Assembly (NCBI GenBank): GCA_022575985.1
Contig: JAKSXM010000272.1
Coordinates: 8,308,001 to 8,372,000 of the forward strand
From: Anagrus nilaparvatae
Taxonomy: Eukaryota > Arthropoda > Insecta > Hymenoptera > Mymaridae
DNA: 64,000 nt
Reading direction: 5' to 3'
Shown in pieces: positions 26,801 through 36,567 of this stretch. The translations under genes and the position numbers were made by a program. How positions within the stretch are numbered: the stretch's first letter is position 1; each line of letters begins with the position of its first letter. The notes beneath the pieces are model-generated. The model ran no database searches. It was given only the letters and a program-made list of their open reading frames with translations, and was not told the origin of the DNA.

Positions 26801-29800
26801 TAATCGTTTTAAATATAATTAGTAAATATTTTTTTTGTATTGTTTATAATAATTTAAATAATAAATTTAGAGCCTTAAAAGTAAAAATGATTGATTGTAA
26901 ATTATGTATAAACTAAGAATTGGATTAAAGAATTTTGTCAAATAATACTTTTTACAACGAATTAAATGTGATTCTAAATTTATTAATATAATCAAATATT
27001 TTAATTATCCTATTTTAAAACTAAATTTTATTCTTTAATTTATTTGTATAAAAGTTTTTCTCGCAAGTAAAAAGCATTTCTAATGGTATATAAATAAGAT
27101 AAGAAATACAGCAAACATACGAATTTATTAAACTTTATATACTAACATGAATTAAGATGATATTGAAAAATTTAACTATGCTATCGGTAACAAACCTATC
27201 TAAGCATAAAAAGTAAATTATCTATTAGCTTCCTTTATGGCAACTGACTTTTGGTTTGTAGTTAATTGTATTAGTAAATCTAATAAAATATGGAAAGCAA
27301 CAAAAACATATTGCAAGAGTTAAATAATTCAGGATTCTAAAAAAATCCATTTGTTATCCTGAAATGAGCTATTTTTTATAATTTGTATATAAATGTAATT
27401 TTACATTATAGTTATGTTTGTTAAAAATTTAGTAGTTCAATGTGACAAAATGTCAATACAATTTAAATACAAAGCTTATATTATATATATTTTCAATAAG
27501 ATATAGATCGATATAGATATATTTAATAACAAATTCAATCCAATAATACTAATTTGATAACATAAATTGTGCAAAAGGCTATAATTTGAGGTTATATGAA
27601 AGTAATGTTTCAATATTGATTGACTACTTTTATAATATTTCAAAGTCATTTCTTTTGTGAGAAAAAAATGGATTTATTTTTTTTTTTTTTTTTTTTTTTT
27701 TTTTCAGTATGGTATTTTATAATTCTAGAAAATCCATAATTTCAGCCAATATAGAAAAGTATCGCAATAATAATATATATAAAAGCATAACTATAATAAG
27801 TACTTGATACCATGTAATAAACAATTAAGTAAAATTTTACGTTGTACTATATTGTATACAAGAAATAACGAAAAGTTAATTAATTTTTAAAATAATTTTT
27901 TTTTCTTGTTATAATATATAGAGTATATTAATAGGTACTTATATATCTCATCTCAACTCCTCGTTATAATTTTCCCATGTCGTATAATACCATAACCGAG
28001 TCTGATTTCATTTAAAAAGCTCACCTAAAAACCACACCGCAATGGATAATAAAGACTCACGAGTAAGGTATAGATGAAAAAAAAAAGGATAAAAAGAAAT
28101 AAAGAAATATAATTTTTACGTGCCATACCGCAAAGGCTGCAAAGAGCGTGATATCGCGTGTCAATCGGACTTTTATAGTATTTGTGCGGTGTACATGTAT
28201 AATGTTATATACCTATATAGAAAAATTAAAGGGTCATCGTTTATCGATTGCATCGTTTTCATTACACACATATATATATATATTTAAAGATTTGAAGACA
28301 AGGAAAGAAAGACACAATCAAAGTAAAATTTACAAAGAGCCGCTCTCTTTTGATATTATACATACAAATGTTTGTACATGTACATATACACACAATTACA
28401 GAGTAAAAGAAACATTTTCGCATGCAACAATTGTAAGAAAAAAAATTTTTTATTTCGCTATACTATTGAGAATTGATACGCTTATAAAATTAAAAATTTG
28501 TACATGTATTGATATATTTTTCTACACTACGTATATTTAAAAGAGGTTAAAGTTAAAAAAAGATCATTGATGAGATATTTATATAAATATATCATGTTTC
28601 TGTGGCATATTAACTCTTGAAGAGGGTCGATATATTATATTGTAACATACAACGACTAGTATTATTGTACACGCCTCTTCCTATAATTTTAATTCATTCC
28701 GCCAATAAATTCTTGGTCAATAAATGTCCAATTACTAAATGTGCTATATATATTAGTTTTTTATTGCGAAAAATTTACTTATAATTTAATTTTTTTTTCT
28801 AATTTAATCAGTATGAATAATTCTATAGAAATTGTGTTTAAAAACAAATTTATCTATATGCTTTATTATAAATTGTTGGCCTTATTTTTTAAAATTATCC
28901 TATTAAGTTATAGATTTGTAATTAAAGTAAGAAATAATAACAAATAGTTTCTTTTTGCATAAAATTTTCATTATATCCATTTTTTTAAGCTAAAAAAATT
29001 TTTTTTTTTAGAAAATTATAAAATAGTCTTAGAATAATTTAAATAAACAAGGCCAATAATATAAAACTGATTTTATTATACATAAAACAAACTTGAAAAA
29101 TTTTTTTCCTAACGGGTGTAATATATCTGTGGTTGTATACGAAAACGATATAACCCACAAGTAATAAAAAATTGATTTTTTTTTGTCAATTTTGGGTTGG
29201 TTTTAATATTTCTCCAAATTGAATTATTTAAGTAAATCATACTTTCATAGTTTTAAAATATTAAACCGCATAGATGGCAGCTTCTGACACTCGAAAATAC
29301 AGACTTAAGAACCAATCTCAAGTCTAATATACACAGAGCTTTTTAAATTAATAATATTTGTTCAACTTGTACATTTAATATATATCATATATTGACAGCT
29401 GTCTTAAATGCATAAAATGTATTAAAACCGATATTTTTGCTAAATATACTTGAATTATATTATTATTTATGCATCAACAGTTGAAAATGTTATATGACAA
29501 AGTTACATTACATTTATTATCTTTTTTCTTTTTTAATTTTATTATTAATTTATATTGACTCGATTTACTTTTATATATCGACTTTTTGTTAAATCGAACA
29601 TTAAAATTATAAATTTATATTATACATTGATTGACATTACGGAAATTGTAATAGTTGTTATAATATGTATATTTGCTTTTAAGTATTTATAATTATTGCT
29701 ACTTAAGTAAATCATGTATAAAATACATTGAATGCATTAAATTTTATTTAAAAAATTTTTTTATTTCATTATAATGAATTTTATATTAAAATTAATTTAT

Positions 29801-30462
29801 CAGTTTATGTTTAGATAATTTTTAATTGAAATTTAATTCATAAAAAATGTTAAATAATATGAATTTGGTAAAATATATATTATCCAATGGCTGATAAGAT
29901 ATATGAAATTAAAAAATATATATTTTTGTAATTTACCATTTTTGTGTGATTTCCCTCCTCCGACGGTATGATGTGATCCATGTTTAGAATGATGTCTGTG
30001 ATGTTCTTGACTATGTGAATGTTGATTTTGTGACTGTAAATTTTGTTGCTGTTTCGTATCTCTGGCCATAATGGCAGCTATACTAAAGTCCGTCGCGCAC
30101 TGTCTATTTGAATTACAATTATTATTTAAATTATTAAGTAAACTGCTATTTGGTGATGGATTTGTTGAACTGTCGTCTGCTTCATCAGGCCCAGAAATTG
30201 ATCCAGTACCAGACTGTGATGTTAATAACATTGGTGGTGTTTTTGCCGTTGCGGCGCTCCCATCGTTTTGTAATTGTGGCTGTTGATGTAAATTGTGATG
30301 ATGATGATGGTGTGATTGTTGATTATGGTGATGTTGCATTTTGGAGGCGAGGAGAACTCGAGAGTCCTCCTCGTCCTCCTCGCTTTGGGATCCAGCGCCG
30401 AAGGCGGACAGTGTCAGGCCGTTGCGCTTCCTACCGGCGAGGGCGCGCGACTCCAGCAACAT
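8687..30462 (-). CDS. mid/H15-like: T-box transcription factor, midline/H15 (Tbx20 class), 5' four exons, partial
   Basis: Spliced gene with coding exons 30462-29937, 17171-16919, 12508-12235 and 8851-8687, giving 406 residues before the open end. Every junction uses GT-AG and the phases match (1, 2, 0, 0), which is strong support for the model. Residues 126-132 are F-S-I-A-A-I-M, an engrailed-homology-1-like motif of the type that recruits Groucho in Tbx20/midline proteins. The T-box begins near residue 237 ([10 protein letters not shown]) and runs through [38 protein letters not shown] and [11 protein letters not shown]. The family binds T-half-site DNA and in insects acts in heart, nervous-system and segment patterning. 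The remaining T-box residues (normally starting I-T-K-L-K) and C-terminus are not visible and should lie left of the window. Paralogues midline and H15 cannot be told apart here. Confidence 0.95.
8852..12234. other. Intron 3 of the T-box gene
   Basis: Bounded by donor CAA|GTAAGT at 12234 and acceptor TTTTTCAG at 8852. It contains a short inverted-repeat element at 9889-10155. Apart from that only AT-rich sequence with A/T runs was seen; the 63-codon plus-strand frame at 11549 has no recognisable feature. Confidence 0.85.
9889..10155. mobile_element. 267-bp MITE with TGA target duplication
   Basis: The left end GGGTGAATTTAGATGGAG and the right end CTCCATTTAAATTCACCC are inverted copies with one mismatch. 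The identical triplet TGA flanks both sides (9886-9888 and 10156-10158). Subterminal blocks (RTTACCGCG near the left end, CCGCGTCTTGTAA near the right) are also in inverted order. The interior is AT-rich with no frame. A 3-bp duplication fits a PIF/Harbinger-type or similar transposase, but the class is uncertain. Confidence 0.68.
12235..12508 (-). CDS. mid/H15-like: Tbx20/midline-like exon 3 (core T-box)
   Basis: Encodes residues 261-351, preceded by the last base of codon 260. It carries the central T-box: R-M-F-P-T, then V-S-F-N-G-L, the L-M-D-I-V-P-V-D strand, [29 protein letters not shown], and FEKVKLTNN. The acceptor is TTTTTCAG at 12509 and the donor is CAA|GTAAGT at 12234. After the family motif D-K-N-G-Q the frame runs into intronic sequence and soon stops. 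The Cys after A-Y-H-R-S, where vertebrate Tbx20 has Ser, is a visible difference. Confidence 0.96.
12509..16918. other. Intron 2 of the T-box gene
   Basis: Bounded by donor AG|GTAATT at 16918 and acceptor TTTTTCAG at 12509. It holds a strong GC-rich hairpin at 13657-13707 that resembles the core of the element at 452-1023. A low-complexity GATGAT/ATGATG run sits near 16672-16695. The short plus-strand frames here are AT-rich and unconvincing. Confidence 0.85.
13657..13707. repeat. Perfect 17-bp-stem hairpin, relic of the 452-1023 element family
   Basis: CGCCGTTTACCCGCGCT at 13657-13673 is followed by its exact reverse complement at 13691-13707, with a T-rich 17-base loop. The same core (CCGTTTAYCCGCGCT with AGCGCGGGTAAA) forms the centre of the element at 452-1023. 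Nearby fragments (CCGTTTATCTGCGCTT at about 13515 and AATAAGTGCGTGT at about 13799) also resemble that element, so about 13490-13815 is probably a decayed family member. Confidence 0.6.
16919..17171 (-). CDS. mid/H15-like: Tbx20/midline-like exon 2 (acidic linker and start of T-box)
   Basis: Encodes residues 176-260. The acceptor is TTTTCAG at 17172 and the donor is AG|GTAATT at 16918. The first half is a Ser/Thr/Asp/Glu-rich linker. The second half, from C-H-L-E-T-K, is the start of the T-box: [18 protein letters not shown], which matches Tbx20/midline closely. The exon opens with the last two bases of a Glu codon and closes with two bases of an Arg codon completed by exon 3. Confidence 0.95.
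18371..18530 (+). repeat. Dispersed repeat shared with 60119-60270
   Basis: Shares AATATCGTRAGCACCATRGG, then GCGAAAAACTTTAGA, a GTGAACACRTATCACT block, TTCGCCGAGC, and CCCTTGATACTTRATAT in the same order and spacing with 60119-60270. The two copies are on the same strand about 41.7 kb apart. No ends or frame were recognised. Confidence 0.6.
19229..20053. mobile_element. 825-bp insertion with perfect inverted arms and an internal direct repeat
   Basis: The arm at 19229-19465 is the reverse complement of 19770-20007 with no mismatch seen over about 237 bp. The segment 19466-19584 is a direct, apparently identical copy of 19937-20055. Between them, 19585-19769 is unique and contains a palindrome (TATATAGGGAACGAATG at 19627-19643 opposite CATTCGTTCACTATATA at 19674-19690). 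The block is bounded by TTTAACTTTCTT at 19217-19228 and again at 20054-20065, an apparent 12-bp target duplication. There is no reading frame. Identity this high means a recent event or an assembly artefact. A long duplication with arms in both orientations recalls target-primed elements such as Penelope-like ones, but no such domain is present. Confidence 0.7.
20057..20600. mobile_element. Foldback element hosting the 825-bp insertion
   Basis: Starts AACTTTCTTG and ends CAAGAAAGTT. The arms (20057 to about 20280, and about 20375 to 20600) are inverted copies with modest divergence, for example CCACAAAATGTTGACAAA opposite TTTGTCAACATTTTGTGG and GCAGCAGCAT opposite ATGCTGCTGC. The AACTTTCTT end also appears at 19220-19228 left of the 825-bp insertion, so the original left end was probably there and was split by that insertion. 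No frame is present. Confidence 0.66.
24108..24505. mobile_element. 398-bp Tc1/mariner-like MITE
   Basis: Ends are CACTGTAAAAAATAACTTTC at the left and its near-exact reverse complement at the right (GAAAGTTATTTTTTACAGTG), flanked by TA on both sides (24106-24107, 24506-24507). The whole element folds on itself and its interior is built of short TTTACGAAAA/TTTTCGTAAA variants in both orientations. TA duplication and this length fit a Tc1/mariner-derived MITE; no transposase is present. Confidence 0.75.
27677..27704. repeat. T28 homopolymer
   Basis: Twenty-eight consecutive T bases followed by CAG, inside intron 1 of the T-box gene (on the non-template side, so it is poly-A in the transcript). 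A length-variable tract. Confidence 0.8.
29937..30462 (-). CDS. mid/H15-like: Tbx20/midline-like exon 1 (N-terminus, eh1-like motif)
   Basis: Encodes residues 1-175 plus the first base of codon 176. An in-frame TAG two codons upstream of the ATG at 30462 fixes this as the first in-frame start in the exon. The N-terminus is low complexity: an acidic run (residues 28-33), a His/Gln-rich stretch (43-66), an Asn-rich stretch (101-119), the eh1-like FSIAAIM at 126-132, and a second His/Ser/Gln stretch (138-165). The donor is G|GTAAAT at 29936. The reading frame stays open past the donor into the intron, but that extension is AT-rich and unrelated to the family. The exon is far richer in GC than its surroundings. 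Confidence 0.94.
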
Positions 30463-31131
30463 ATCCTACCTATCCTCGTCACTTGATAAAACTTTTTTTT
30501 CACTCAAATTTTAATCCTTTGAATTATTGATAGACATTTATCAGTAATAAACAATTAACACTATCTTTAAGAATACACTACAAAAATAACAGTGCTAACT
30601 TTCACGCAATATTTAATATAATAACAAAACACCATTCGAGTTTCAGAAAATATTTTTATAGCATTTAACAAATATCACTAATCAAATATATGTATTTTAA
30701 ATTTTTAAATTGCGCGCCCGCTTGTTTTCGACCGTCGTTTGAATGTTCTCGCGGGGCGCTCACCGACAGTCCCTTCGGAATACAAGCGACAGACCGGTTG
30801 CCTGACAGACTGACCCTCGCCACTGCTATACGGGATGGTTCTCGCTTCTGTCCTGCCCCCTTCCGTTCCCTCTTTTTCTCCTCCTCAACTTTGACGTTCT
30901 TCTTTCCTCTTTTTTTTTCGATATCGCTTGAGAAGAACAGAAGATTCGCAACAAACTTCTCTTGCCTCCTCCTACTCCGCCTTCCATAGACATCGAGTAT
31001 GATAATACTTAACTATTCAATACATATGCGTACAAACGTATAATAGTACATCACCTCTCAGTATAAAACCTCTTGTTCTTCAACGAAAAGGATCTTTTTC
31101 AACACTCCTTCTTTCTATGGACACTGCTCTA

Positions 31132-31140
31132 GCGCCATCT
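31132..31140 (-). promoter_or_regulatory. CTCF-core-like motif
   Basis: GCGCCATCT, the reverse complement of AGATGGCGC, which fits the AGRKGGCGC core bound by insect CTCF. A second exact copy is at 31460-31468 and a third at 216-224. Nine-base strings with this much GC are unexpected by chance in so AT-rich a region. Confidence 0.35.
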
Positions 31141-31459
31141 CTCTAACTTTTATTATCAGCTTTCTAAAGTGGGGGGAGGTGGTGAGCTGTTATAGACACG
31201 CCCATTGAATTGGTGCTCCTGGTCGCTACTGAAGCCACGCCTACACTGTCGCTGACTTTGCAAGAACTATATACATGTGCGTATAAGAATACTGTTGATG
31301 TGTTATATTATTGCGGTGTAAGGCGCGAGAAAAGCTTGATTGTGTCGTTGTTATATTGCATAAACCTATATATGTATATCAGTTGTATATCTATGTTATG
31401 TGTAAATTCATACAATACATAAAGTGTGGGGCAGGTGTCCACGCGCTACGGCTCTTTAC

Positions 31460-31468
31460 GCGCCATCT
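31460..31468 (-). promoter_or_regulatory. CTCF-core-like motif
   Basis: A second exact GCGCCATCT within the upstream region of the T-box gene, 328 bp from the first. Binding is inferred from the motif alone. Confidence 0.35.
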
Positions 31469-32309
31469 ACGGTATACAGCAGCTGCCATTTTTTGTTTCT
31501 TTGCCATATAAGAGAGGGGTTTTGCTGACAGGGAAACTTTTCTCAATATACACTGCATATGTGCAAAAAGTTTTCTTTTCTCACTTATACACTCGAATCT
31601 AGTAGTGCATAAGGATATATTTGTATAGGTGCTATTTGTAGAGATATCCATACAAATACCGTACCATGTAGCCCATACTTATCTAAACTTTATAAAAAAT
31701 AAACTTTCATAGTAGCAGTAATTTTATTGTTTTATACACTAAAAGCGATTTTTTTTGCAGAATGACTTGATGGGTGAAAACGTAATATCAAAGAAGGGTA
31801 GGTAAATTGACAAGATGAGGAGCAAGAGGTGAGGTTGTGTGAAGATATAGACAAAGCAAGGAAACATCACCAGCAGCTTTTATATTTTAGTTAGCTAGAG
31901 AGTAATAATGTTAATGTCGAGGGGTTTAAAAGAAAAAGGGACGGAGAATATGTACAGAGTATATATATTTTATACGGTCCATTAAACTTTTCTTATATTT
32001 TCTTTTCTTTTTTTCTCAACTTGAATACTTTAAGGAAGAGCAAAAAGAGTTTTTTTTTTATTTCACGATGCATGATAATAATATCAAAAGAAGAAAAATA
32101 CTGGTTATAAAAATTAAGTTTTTATTATTATTTTTTTTTTAAGTACATTATAGTACAATAATAAGTATAATATTACAGAATAAAAATTTTTACTAACTTA
32201 ACTTTATTTAATTAAGGTATTTTATATATTTTATAACTTAATAGTGCAAATAAATATTGAATTAAAATTACATATTCCATAGCATTAAAGATTTAAATTA
32301 GTTCTATAG

Positions 32310-32450
32310 ATATTCACATTACCGTTGCTATTGGAACCATTTTTTTATAATTTGAGATTTAAAATAAAATGAGTCGTAAAAATGTGTAAAAATATTATAA
32401 AATGTGTAATATTATTGCAAAAAAAAAAATTATTTTAATTTTATAAATTA
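32310..32450 (+). repeat. Dispersed repeat shared with 57205-57345
   Basis: Both copies contain CACATTACCG, a TTTATAATTTG block, TTTAAAATAAAATKAGTCGT, AAAATGTGT-like A/T blocks, and GTAATATTATTGCAAAAA in the same order on the plus strand. Class unknown. Confidence 0.5.
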
Positions 32451-32689
32451 CTAGATTCAACTGCGCTTCGCGCAGGGATCAATATGTATCGGCAATAAAA
32501 CATTAATAATGAGCTTCATTTATTTAATAGTGTTTTTTTCCGTTTTAAACTTTTTTTTTCAGTATTCAAAATATTTAAAAATAATTAATAATTCAATATA
32601 AAAAAATAATTTTCAGCAACGGGAGTGAATCAAGTAAAACAAATTGAATTTGAATTGGCAACATTTGAATGTTGAATTTCTGTTGGCAA

Positions 32690-32960
32690 CATTTTTAAAA
32701 AATATCTCAAAAATTATTCCCAGAATATGCAGAACAGTACTTGAAAGTATATTTTTAAACTTATTTTTCAGTATTCAAAACCAACGAAGCTTATAAATAA
32801 AATTTTTTGACCATTGGAAATTAAACCATCAAAACACTTAATGAATTTCCAATGCTAATATTTTTAAAAAATAGCTCAAAAATCATTGCCAGAAGGCAGA
32901 ACAGTGCTTGAAAGTATATTTTTAAACTTTTTTTTCAGTATTCAAAACCTTTGAAGCTTA
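32690..32960 (+). repeat. Two diverged tandem copies of a repeat, with an inverted third copy at 54300-54400
   Basis: About 32690-32785 and 32863-32950 share AAAAAATAKCTCAAAAATYA, GCAGAACAGTRCTTGAAAGT, and TTCAGTATTCAAAACC. The reverse complement of about 54300-54400 carries the same order of blocks. An interspersed repeat of unknown class. Confidence 0.5.
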
Positions 32961-34856
32961 TAAAAAAATAATTTTATGAAGAAAAATGTTCACTTAAATT
33001 TTTTAACTCTAAAAAAGTGACTACATTTTAAATTATAGTCTGCGTCTATTTACCCAATTTTTTTCACTACTTGGTCAATAATTTTGAAATGAGTAAAAAT
33101 AACATTTATGCACACAGAAATCATTATTGTTTTTTTTTTTAAATCAAAAATAAATATTAATAAAAAATATATTATTACAAATCTAAATTAAAAATAATTT
33201 TTAAGTAAAAAATTTCAAATAAAAATATATATTAATATGTTTAATATATATATCACATGATTAATTGTTTAAAAAATATTTAATTGCTAATAAATTGTTT
33301 AAACAAAAATTTTTTGAAATTTACGTGTGACACCTTACGTATTTTTTGACCCTCTGATCACGATTTTCAGGTTCTTTTTTGGTTTTTGCTAATTTAAGGG
33401 CGAATCGCGCATTTCTTACAAAAAATGACCTGAAATTTCGATTCAGCAGACAGCAACCCAAATAACCTAACGAACAACCTATACTATGGCAAAATTAAGA
33501 CCCCTCTGAGAGATGTTTTTTGCTCATTTTAGGGAGATGCATTCATTTCCCATGGGCTGGAGTAATAATTACCATATCAACTGTCGATTATTGTACCTTA
33601 TTGGCTAAATAGAACTTGAAAAATTGAGAATTTTTTTTTAAATAAAAAATATATTTTGCATGGAATATGTTTACGATTACTGACGACTCGTCTATTATAA
33701 TCTTTCTAGACTCCAAAAGTACTTTGTAAAATTAAATTAGCTCATAAACCCAGATTATTCTAAATTCATAAACTCAGATTATTTAATAAAGTCGATTAAG
33801 AGCCCTAAATCGAAATTTTGTTCCAAGTTCCATTTGACCTCCCCCCCTAGATCGTGACCCTCTCTAGATTTTCAGGTTTTCTGAGGTACCCATCCCTATG
33901 AAAAACAAATGGAATTCCAGGACGATTTTTAAATAATTAATATGATGATTTGATTAAAAATATTAAATAATTTTAATCACCTATTTTCATTGAAAATTTT
34001 ATTTCATTTAAAAATTTTGAGCTTACGAAGATTTAAAAAAGGATTTTAAATTATGAAAGTTTTTCAATCGATGCTTTACGTGAACCAAATATTAAGTAAT
34101 TAAATAATTTTTTTAATGATCGTATAATGTTTTAGTATTTTTATCTCACAAAAGTATTGAAAAATATTTTTATAAGCTATGTAAAAATTCCCTTAATTTA
34201 TTTTTTATAACTTATAATTTAGCAACCCGATTAACTAACCTTACCAATATACCACATTTTTATAAATAAAAAAATATAATATGTGATCAATAATTTAAGC
34301 ATTTATTTTTTAATTAATGTATCTCGTTAATTATTTAACTATAACTGATTAAAGCAATTTTGAAAAACTATAATTAAAATTAATAAAATTTCAAATTTGA
34401 ATTTGTAAACAAATAACAATAAAATTTCTATCAGCCAATCAGAATGACTCTTTAGCTATAACATTGCGCTTATAAAAAAATTTGTTTCAGCTTTATAAAA
34501 AGTAGGGTGCTAAAGACACAAATCGATGAAATTTAATAATATCTGATAAATAATTGCTTAAAGATTACATTCCCAATTAGTTTTACATACTTTATCGACT
34601 TTATTTTCGTAAATTTAATAAAAAACACACAAAAACACGTAACATAAGCAAAAAGCTCATATTTTATTTACGTTTTTTTAAATTGTATAATACTATGAGA
34701 CTTTTTTGGTAATATTCTTGGATTATAAATGGTTTTTTATAGTTTTTTTTTTTTTCAATTAATAGCTTCCAGAATAAACTTAAAAAAAAATTTATGTCGG
34801 TAATCGTAATTCCTGCGAGAATTTAGTAATCAACAGATAAACTTCCTTATTAAACG

Positions 34857-34960
34857 TGTTTCACTAAAATCGCTATAATTTTGGTTAGATGATTCATTTT
34901 GTGAAAAAAGTAATAGTGAACATCCTGATTAAATTTCCAATACAATTATAAAAATGTTAA
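34857..34960 (+). repeat. Direct repeat, copy 1 (copy 2 at 35168-35270)
   Basis: Both copies contain GYGTTTCACTAAAATMGCTA, TAATTTYGGT, ATTTTGTGAAAAAA, and ATCCTGATWAAATTTC. They lie about 310 bp apart on the same strand and are roughly 80 percent alike by eye. Confidence 0.55.
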
Positions 34961-35167
34961 GCTATTTTATAAAGAAGGATAGAATTAGAGTTAAGCATGG
35001 TAATGCATGCTTTAATCAGACTAATTAACCAAAATTGATACTTAAATTCTTTTAAAATTCCGTATACATAATAAATATACAATAGTATTTACTATTTATA
35101 AGCATTAATAACGCAAAAGTGTAGAATCCTATATTAAACATAACATAAACTAGATTCAAAGTTCAAT

Positions 35168-35270
35168 GCGTTTCACTAAAATAGCTATAATTTCGGTCCG
35201 ATGAGATATTTTGTGAAAAAAAATAATAGTTAATATCCTGATAAAATTTCGAATACAACTGTATAAATTT
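35168..35270 (+). repeat. Direct repeat, copy 2 (copy 1 at 34857-34960)
   Basis: Second copy of the about 105-bp repeat, located just downstream of the odorant receptor 3' end. No coding potential. Confidence 0.55.
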
Positions 35271-35681
35271 TATATACATTTATACAACCAGTTTTGCACA
35301 AACTATCTCACTTTATGTCATTTTCCTGCAGGGATATTAGGACTAAGAGGGCTAATAAGGTTTTTTGATAATTTTCAATACATCGCTGTAACCTCGAAAT
35401 TTAACCTAAGCACTTGTGGCTGGTCTCATTTTATCGCTTTAAGTGTCGCCTTTCAATTTCCATAAAGGGCAATTTTTCATCACTAATTTTACTTTAAACG
35501 AATAAAAAGAATCTTGGATAAAATTTTCTTTTATTGAGACCAAATTTTCTACTAATAAATAAAATTTATAATATATTCTTGTGTGCTAAATAATTGTCGC
35601 TACTATAAAATATTGTACATTCTACATTACACAAGTACTACAGGTTCAGAAAAATAAGGTTTTGATTTGCCTTAAGACATG

Positions 35682-35735
35682 TTATAGCATTAATTTTTGG
35701 TATTTCATAAGCTTCATCAAGTCTGCAGTACAAGT
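35682..35735 (-). CDS. Odorant receptor terminal exon
   Basis: Acceptor TTTACAG at 35736; eighteen codons ending in TAA at 35684-35682 (T-C-T-A-D-L-M-K-L-M-K-Y-Q-K-L-M-L). Position, size and phase suit the last receptor exon, but the usual S-Y-F-T-V ending is not recognisable, so the C-terminus is diverged. Confidence 0.6.
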   Translation of the reverse strand, partial: TCTADLMKLMKYQKLML

Positions 35736-35909
35736 CTGTAAAGATAGAAATATTTTAAACTGTTACTGTATCAGTTATTATACTATTTATCCTTAGTAGA
35801 TTTTATAAACGTGAAATTCTTATAAGTCGCTTTTGTAACCTGAAAAGTATTACGCGGGTTGTTATTATATTTTTGAATTTAATTTTTATGCATTTAAACA
35901 ATGCCTTAC

Positions 35910-36039
35910 CTTAGTATAATTTTCCATGTTTACCGGCATGAAGAAAAACTCAAAATATATAGGTTTAGCTGTCATAAGCAGCATAAAGTTTATTAATTTT
36001 TTGGTTTCTATTGAGGCCTCATACCAATTTGTACTGTAT
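35910..36039 (-). CDS. Odorant receptor internal exon (W-Y motif, start of TM7)
   Basis: Acceptor ATTTACAG at 36040 and donor AAG|GTAAGG at 35909. It reads Y-S-T-N-W-Y-E-A-S-I-E-T-K-K-L-I-N-F-M-L-L-M-T-A-K-P, then aromatic residues and N-M-E-N-Y-T-K. The Y-x-x-x-W-Y, K-K-L-I-x-F-M and the K-P motif are diagnostic of the receptor C-terminal region. Confidence 0.86.
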
Positions 36040-36109
36040 CTGTAAATAATACATTTTCATATTTTTATTTATTTTCATTGCTAATTATTATATTCAATCT
36101 TTAACTTAC

Positions 36110-36243
36110 ATTTTATAAAATACGTTTTCACTTGCATTTGTCACCTGTTGTCCCAGAAGAAAATATAATAGTAAATGCCGACTATGAACTATTAAACACA
36201 TTGTAAATCCTATTACCATTTCAATATTTTCATTAAATAAAAT
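36110..36243 (-). CDS. Odorant receptor internal exon (TM6 and following loop)
   Basis: Acceptor TTTTTACAG at 36244 and donor AAAAT|GTAAGT at 36109. It reads I-L-F-N-E-N-I-E-M-V-I-G-F, a helix with L-L-L-Y-F-L-L-G-Q-Q-V-T-N-A-S-E, and V-F-Y-K. The G-Q-x-V/I-x-x-x-S-x-x-V/I-x-x-x-x-Y pattern is the well conserved region ahead of the last helix. It enters at phase 0 and leaves at phase 2, matching both neighbours. Confidence 0.85.
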
Positions 36244-36567
36244 CTGTAAAAACGAGAAAATGAATTAATTAATACAAATATAGGTACTAGAAAAAAAATC
36301 TGCTTCAGGTAAACTAAATTCTGCTTCTCATAAGAATATTTTTATTCTTGTACAATGTATATATTAAAAACAGTAAACTTTTTATGAAATATCATATTAA
36401 TAAACCCAAATGATAGAAAAATAGTAGTAATACAACGCACGTAAGCAAAATAAACCTTTTAAAGACTTTTAAAGATTAAGATTGTACTGGATATATTTAC
36501 AATAGTACACTATACAAGTTTTTTTTCAAATGAAATCATTCATCAAATAGATACTTTAATTACTCAC

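Larger units (their letters stand above)
17172..29936. other. Intron 1 of the T-box gene, about 12.8 kb
   Basis: Bounded by donor G|GTAAAT at 29936 and acceptor TTTTCAG at 17172. Recognised content: a dispersed repeat at 18371-18530, the 825-bp inverted/direct-repeat insertion at 19229-20053 nested in a foldback element ending at 20600, a TA-flanked MITE at 24108-24505, C13 at 23081-23093, T28 at 27677-27704, and a possible CTCF-like core AGATGGCAG at 29272-29280. The short plus-strand frames here (for example 28148-28540) are AT-rich with no domain. Enhancers are likely in a first intron of this kind of gene, but none can be named from sequence alone. Confidence 0.85.
30463..31660 (-). promoter_or_regulatory. 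5' UTR and upstream region of the T-box gene
   Basis: GC content rises in this stretch, especially 30700-31000 and 31130-31520. On the minus strand a TATAAAA-like string lies near 30652-30660, about 190 bp upstream of the start codon; it is a weak candidate only. GC-rich strings resembling KLF/Sp sites (CACGCCCAT near 31197, CCACGCCTAC near 31233, and a GGGGGGAGGTGG run near 31171) and two GCGCCATCT motifs (31132-31140, 31460-31468) cluster here. The transcription start cannot be fixed. Several plus-strand frames across it (30690-31511) are composition-driven and have no recognisable domain. Confidence 0.45.
31661..35681. other. Intergenic, between the T-box gene start and the odorant receptor 3' end
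   Basis: No coding sequence seen. Contents: a dispersed repeat at 32310-32450 related to 57205-57345, two diverged tandem copies at about 32690-32960, a CTGCGCTTCGCGCAG hairpin at about 32460, a C-run repeat piece at about 33730-33860, and two direct repeats at 34857-34960 and 35168-35270. Confidence 0.7.

Noticed and set aside
28148..28540. 130-codon plus-strand open frame.
   Set aside because: Very AT-rich, no domain or membrane pattern, lies inside the T-box first intron, and no start context or splice signal supports it.
30071..30530. Open frames on the plus strand across T-box exon 1.
   Set aside because: They are antisense shadows of the real exon, caused by its lower stop-codon density.
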